Assembly: GCA_022036555.1 (NCBI GenBank)
Contig: CM039120.1
Location: forward strand, 27,836,991-27,900,990
Direction of reading: 5' to 3'
Source: Microstegium vimineum
Lineage: Eukaryota > Streptophyta > Magnoliopsida > Poales > Poaceae
DNA length: 64,000 bases
Shown one piece after another: positions 59,313 through 64,000 of this stretch. The position numbers and the translations under genes are program-made. Positions within the stretch are counted from its first letter, which is position 1. Every line of letters starts with the position of its first letter. The notes under the pieces are model-generated. The model saw only the letters and a list, made by a program, of their open reading frames with translations, was not told the origin of the DNA and ran no database searches.

Positions 59313-60983
59313 TGTTGGCACAAATTATGACCATCTTTTACATAGCTAAAATGGTGCCGCTAATCCAAGGATCAAGGATAAACAAACACATCATGAGCAT
59401 TCTTTATCAAATAACTAGATCCACATGTCCATGAGTGTTTGAGTGCAGGAATGAATAAATGGAGCAAAAAAGAGCCATATGGGACCACCATGCTCTCTCT
59501 CCTCCCGACCATGATCCAAGAGAGGCACTCTAGAGTGGAATCCATCTATTAAATCACTCTGTGTTTCCTCTCAACGGCTCACAAGCAAAGCACATGGATC
59601 CATGGGCCCACACCAAGGAGATAAACATGACAAACACTACAGAACCAAGAACCAACACAAATGACAAGTGGGACTAGAACCAGGGAGCAGAGGAGGGCCA
59701 GAACCCCCAAGGGGGGATTCGGCCGAATCCTTTTTGGGCCCAAACAGGCCCGACTCAGTCCCTAACTGGTGGGACCTCATCCAAGGAGGCAAGGGAGGCC
59801 CCACTGACCATAGGGGCATTGGGCCGAATGCCCCCTAAGTCGGTTGGGCCCCCCCAACCGCCATATCTCTTCCCCACGTGTTGGATCACCACCATCCATG
59901 CCTTGGTCGGTTCCAAGGTCGGTTGGATCCAAGGGTGGAGAATGGATGGCCCTGGATCGCTGACGTGGCGCCGGAGTAGCCCCTACTCCACCTCCTACTA
60001 TAAATAGAGGGTCACACCCCCACTCTAATTATGAAGAAGAAGCCTACAAGCTTATTCCTTAGATTGTTCTAGGAGTTAGTCTAGAGTGGGAGTTAGAGTT
60101 GAGTCGAGTTGTGCTCGGGATTTCCAGAGTCGTCTTCTAGAGAGTCTGGTATAGCTCTTGTATCTTTCCTTCTTTGTAAGACATTCCTTTATCAATATAT
60201 ATCTTTCTCTTTACTTTACTTAGTATTTACTTTGAGCATTTCTATACTAGATATAGTCTTGCTATATGCTTTTTCTCTTTAATAGCCTTCACACCCATAG
60301 TTTGTGATCCTTGTGACCTTTCTTGTATGCGATCATTGCGTGTCATAGGGTGATTTGATTATAGATCATAGTCAAAGTAGTAACATGTGTGTAAGTGTGG
60401 TGCTTATACATCATCTTATCCTTGGTTATCGCTTGCTGCACAGATTGTTTGTGGTAGCTAGCAAGAGGTGACAACCTTGTCTAGTCTTTGTATTCCACCA
60501 CGTGTTTATAGGTAAGTTCTTAAAAGGGAAGGCCCCCGTAAGAAGAGGGCGTGGTCCGGTAGGAGTTTTGTCCTCCTACTGATCTATCCCCTCGCCTAGC
60601 ATACTTGTATTGAGGAGACAAACTATAGTGTCTAAACTAGTTATCTAGCTAATTATATTGAAGTAGAGAGAAGTACATAGGAGTCCCTATTCTCTTCTCG
60701 CTGTCCTCCCACCTAGCTTGTCTCTGAGGTCCGTTCTAAGTATCCTTGACCGTAGATTCTTCATTCATCCACCCCTTCCTATCACTTTTATCATTTACCC
60801 CCCTATACTAGTTGGTACTAAGGTTGAGGTGCTCTTAGGATCTCTCTCTAATTATCATTTCTAGCCAGCTTTCCCTTGGGATAATATAAATTACGATACC
60901 TCGGAATACTCCTTGGTGAAGTGCTACGACGGTATAATCTGTGCGCTTGCGGATTTATCTAATAGTCATAAGAAATACCAACA
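59313..60983 (+). repeat. 5' LTR of pol-less element, copy 2
   Basis: 1,671 bases, TGTTGGCACAAATT...AATACCAACA. TATA box ACTATAAATAGAGG at 59997-60010. TTCGGCCGAA at 59718-59727. Retains the 40-base segment missing from 44715-46349. Confidence 0.92.
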
Positions 60984-60991
60984 AGCATTTC

Positions 60992-61009
60992 TGGCGCCGT
61001 TGCCGGGGA
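60992..61009 (+). other. Primer-binding site, tRNA-Asp, copy 2
   Basis: TGGCGCCGTTGCCGGGGA, an exact complement of the plant tRNA-Asp 3' end, eight bases after the LTR. Confidence 0.9.
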
Positions 61010-61127
61010 AAGCTTAGCCAAGAAATTTTAATTAGATTGAATCCAGAGATTCTCGTTAACTTAGTTATCAATTAGTCATAGGGGCTTACCCTGTCTGTGT
61101 CTTCCTTTCTTGTGAAGCCAGACAGTG

Positions 61128-63319
61128 TATCAGCAGTTTCCAACTGCCGGGAAACTATCTCGAAGATCTCGAGCAGCTGTTGAGGAGGACTAGACGTCGT
61201 CGAGTTCCCCCTTAGAGGTTCCTCTCGAACCAGGATCCGTTCAAGGAAGGAGGCTCTACACCACCACTCAAGGAAGCTATGGCCCAGAAGGCAATCTCTG
61301 ACTTCTCGGCTCCGTCTGCTACCCACGTAGCTCAGGGTCCCGAGTTCAACTTCGGAGATGCCACCATCGAGCTGAAGCCCGCCTTGATCCACATGGTGTA
61401 GGCCAATCCGTTTTGCGGAAATCCCCATGAGGATGCAAATGCTCATCTCCAACACTTTATGGAGTTATGTGGCACATTCACCATCAAGGGAGTGGCGTCT
61501 GATGCCATTCACCTTCGTCTTTTTCCATTCTCGCTATTGGGAAAGGCGAAGCAATGGTTCTACACCCACAAAGAAGAGGCCACTACATGGGAGAGGTGTG
61601 CTAACGCATTCCTCAAGAAGTTCTTCCCGGCAGGCAAAACCAATGCTCTTCGTGGGAAGATCTCAAGCTTTCAACAACAATCTGACGAGACAATTCCCGA
61701 AGCATGGGAACGTCTCCAAGAGGACGTTCGTTCCTATCCTCATCATGGGATAGACGACTGGCTCCTGATCCAAGGTTTCTACCACGGGCTGACTAGCATG
61801 GCCCGTAGTCACCTTGACGCTGCCGCTGGAGGGGCATTTCTCCAACACACAGTGAGGAATGCCAAGGACCTCATCAAGAAAATGGTGATCAACCAAGGAT
61901 GTGGTGACGAACGTCTCCAGCCAAAGAGGCGAGGTATGCACACCGTCAATGAGGTGGACATGCTCTCCACCAAGATGGACCTCTTGATGAAGAAGATAGA
62001 AGAAGGTTCCAAGAAGGAACGAGAGGCCATCTACCTAGTCGCCGCCGCACGAGCTATTGAAGCCGATCCATGGTGCGAGGTGTGCGGAGGAAATGATCAC
62101 TCGGGCAACAATTGACCTCTTGATGAAGAAGATAGAAGAAGGTTCCAAGAAGGAACGAGAGGCCATCTACCTAGTCGCCACTGCACGAGCTATTGAAGCC
62201 GATCCATGGTGCGAGGTGTGCGGAGGAAATGATCACTCGGGCAACAATTGCCCTGAGACTTCAAAGGAGGACGTGAACTTCATCAGCAACAACAACAACA
62301 ACAACAACAACAACGGGTATCGACCCCAACAACAAGGAAACTGGAATTCACGCCCCTTCTACCAAGGTAATGGTAATTACAATAATTACAATTCTTACAA
62401 TAACCGACCTTCATTAAAAGATCTTGTTCTTGGTCAATCTAAGATTAATGATGGAATAAATAGAAAAATGATTGCCACTGATAAAGTTCTTGAAACCTTT
62501 GGTGAGAAAATGGATAGCTTTACAACTGCCATGAAAAATCAATTGAGTTTTAATAAAATGTTAGAAATCCAATTAGCAGCAGCTATGCCATCAATGGAAC
62601 AAGGTAAAATTTCTGGGAAGTTAGAAGATTCAATTGAGCATGTAAACATGGTTAACTTAAGGTTCGGTAAGCCTCCACTTCACTCCCATTGGGGCTATCT
62701 GCTCGATCCTCCTTTCATCATGAAGAAGGAAGATCCAGGCCTCCCGACGATCAAGTGCTCAATTGGACAGCAGACGTTCCACACCGCCTTATGCGATCTT
62801 GGATCAGGCATCAACATCATGTCCAAGGTAACATATGACAATCTGTTAGGAGGACCTTTGGTCCCCACATGTGTTCGCTTGCAGATGGCAGACCAAACGA
62901 TAAGGTTTCCCGAGGGACTCGCAAGGGATATCTTGGTGAACATCCAAGACGAATACATCCACACCGACTTCATCATCCTGGACATGGGAGCTAACACGGA
63001 AGTCCCCATCATTTTGGGAAGGCCTTTCCTCAACACCACCAACGTGGTCATCTATGTAGGATCGGGCCAAATCCACTTCCAATTCCCAAGTCATAAGGTA
63101 AAATGTGCTTTCAATGGTTATAAGTTTAACAAACAGGCAAAAGCACAACCACCAAAAATAAGAGTTGAAGCTCCGCAGAAGAAGAAAAAATATCCAGAGA
63201 TCAAGATCGAAGAACTCAAGAAGGACGAACCCGCCAATCCAAGGCAAGTTTGGAAAACAAAAGAGGTGCACACATCACAATCTCCACCTCCGAAGACATC
63301 AAGTGCACCCGAGGAATGA
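61128..63319 (+). pseudogene. Gag-protease of pol-less element, copy 2
   Basis: Matches copy 1 throughout. The start codon is ATC instead of ATG (61128). A TAG at 61213-61215 stands where copy 1 has CAG (VPPQRF). Another TAG follows HMV near 61398. The gag domain from 61459 is open. A 136-bp duplication (61978-62249) doubles the zinc knuckle and breaks the frame. After it the reading is open to the natural stop at 63317-63319: knuckle, short Asn tract, LCDLGSGINIMS protease site, IILGRPFLNT and SSAPEE. Confidence 0.88.
61978..62249 (+). repeat. 136-bp tandem duplication
   Basis: Two adjacent copies (61978-62113 and 62114-62249) differing by about two bases, each starting GACCTCTTGATGAAGAAG and each ending GGCAACAATT. 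136 is not a multiple of three, so the second copy shifts the frame. Confidence 0.93.
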
Positions 63320-63781
63320 ACAAGAAGGAGAGTCCCACTCCGAGGACTTAAAATCAAGGAGCCTTCACCGAAAGGTAAATCGGTAGTTATCTTTTATTTC
63401 CTTTCTTAAATTTAGTTCAAACCTTTAATTTCTTTCATACTTAAAATTCAGAAAACTAAAGTTAGATTAAATAAAACTTGATAATTAGTTTAGCAATAAA
63501 ACTTGACAAAAATTAGGGACATAGGGGGTTCGGCCGAACACCCTATGTACCCTACTTTGGCTTATTTAATTAAAGAATCATTTAGAGACCTTTATAAAAG
63601 AAAAAAATGGAGCACTAAGGGTTCGGCCGAATGCCCTAGAGACCCCATCTTCATCCCTCTCTTCCTCTCCACCATCCTTTGTCCAAGTATCTCATGATTT
63701 GGAAGGTGGGCTTGTCAAAAATCAGATTCTCGCTTTGGGAGACATCTCTTTTGTCTTGTCACGTTTTAAAGTACAAATCAC
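63320..63781 (+). other. Spacer after gag-protease, copy 2
   Basis: Homologous to the reversed spacer of copy 1 (50020-50488). Contains TTCGGCCGAA at 63529-63538 and 63621-63630. No ORF with a domain. Confidence 0.65.
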
Positions 63782-64000
63782 TGTGACAGAACCGTCCAAA
63801 TTATAAGAGATCAAGCACCAAAGTAGCTGATTTAACTGCCACTTAAAACACTTGAGCCCATATAATCCCGGTAGTCCAGAAATCCCGAAGGATTTCTAAC
63901 AATCAAGGATCGCGCAAACTCAGGTATGCACATTCGAACGAGCCACGAATAAACCGAAAATACTTGAAGTACGAAATAAGTTATTACAACACTTTGTTCC
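63782..64000 (-). repeat. Start of a large LTR, minus orientation, running off the window
   Basis: TGTGACAGAACCGTCC... is the reverse of the end of the solo LTR at 40635-44218 (…GGTTCTGTTACA). Similarity continues at least to about 63900 (TATAATCCCGGTAGTCC). Insertion is in copy 2 of the pol-less element. The rest is outside. Confidence 0.75.

Larger units (their letters stand above)
59313..63781 (+). mobile_element. Pol-less Athila-like element, copy 2 (5' part)
   Basis: Plus-strand copy of the family at 44715-54490: 5' LTR, tRNA-Asp primer site, gag-protease with the same stop, start of the spacer. It is interrupted at 63782 by a large LTR, and the 3' part is outside the window. Insertion lies inside the second Tat-type element's 3' region. 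Confidence 0.88.

Overview
This window is plant DNA, almost certainly from a grass (Poaceae) with a large repeat-rich genome. The evidence is the set of LTR retrotransposon lineages present: Athila, Tat, Tork-like and SIRE-like Copia, and a large-LTR Gypsy solo LTR. The antisense accessory gene found in one Tat element and the tRNA-Asp-type primer sites also fit. I found no host gene, tRNA, rRNA or CRISPR array. Nearly every base can be assigned to nested, decayed mobile elements. Species cannot be fixed from the sequence alone.

Layout. Bases 1-2834 hold GC-rich and AT-rich sequence without a recognised gene, the 3' end of a LINE on the minus strand (1132-1866), and a segment rich in GACGGACGC. 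Bases 2835-12458 are a minus-strand Athila-lineage Gypsy element with two LTRs (3225-4474 and 11197-12458), gag, protease, RT-RNase H, integrase and a downstream coiled-coil ORF. A truncated second internal region sits beyond its 3' LTR. Bases 12896-13966 resemble a SIRE-type Copia LTR. Bases 13967-19804 are a minus-strand Tork-like Copia element, almost complete in coding capacity but without a recognisable 5' LTR. Bases 19831-20893 are a plus-strand SIRE-type gag fragment.

Bases 20894-33064 are a plus-strand Tat-lineage element with no RT or integrase. It has gag-protease in sense and a separate antisense gene (25946-29490) of the 'putative gypsy type transposon' family. Again a second partial internal region follows its 3' LTR (33065-34186). 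Bases 34843-56004 are a minus-strand Tat element with two RNase H domains, itself split by a 3.58-kb solo LTR (40635-44218, TSD TTGGC) and by a 9.8-kb pol-less Athila-like element (44715-54490, TSD GGTAT). SIRE-type Copia integrase-RT follows at 56005-57384. It is cut by an LTR of the same family as the 20894 element in minus orientation (57385-59312), which is cut by a second, plus-strand copy of the pol-less Athila-like family (59313-63781). That copy is cut by another large LTR running off the window.

Working together. The elements form nests up to four deep. Two of the families are probably non-autonomous, because they keep LTRs, primer site, gag and protease but lack polymerase. They would depend on RT-integrase supplied in trans by relatives such as the Athila and Tat elements in the same window. 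The most unusual items are the antisense gene with its candidate divergent TATA boxes, the all-amber (CAG to TAG) decay of the sense gag, the bZIP-type TGACGTCA arrays inside the LTRs, and the conserved gag-protease stop shared by two copies of the pol-less Athila-like family. All assignments come from reading the sequence and its translations. No database search was possible.
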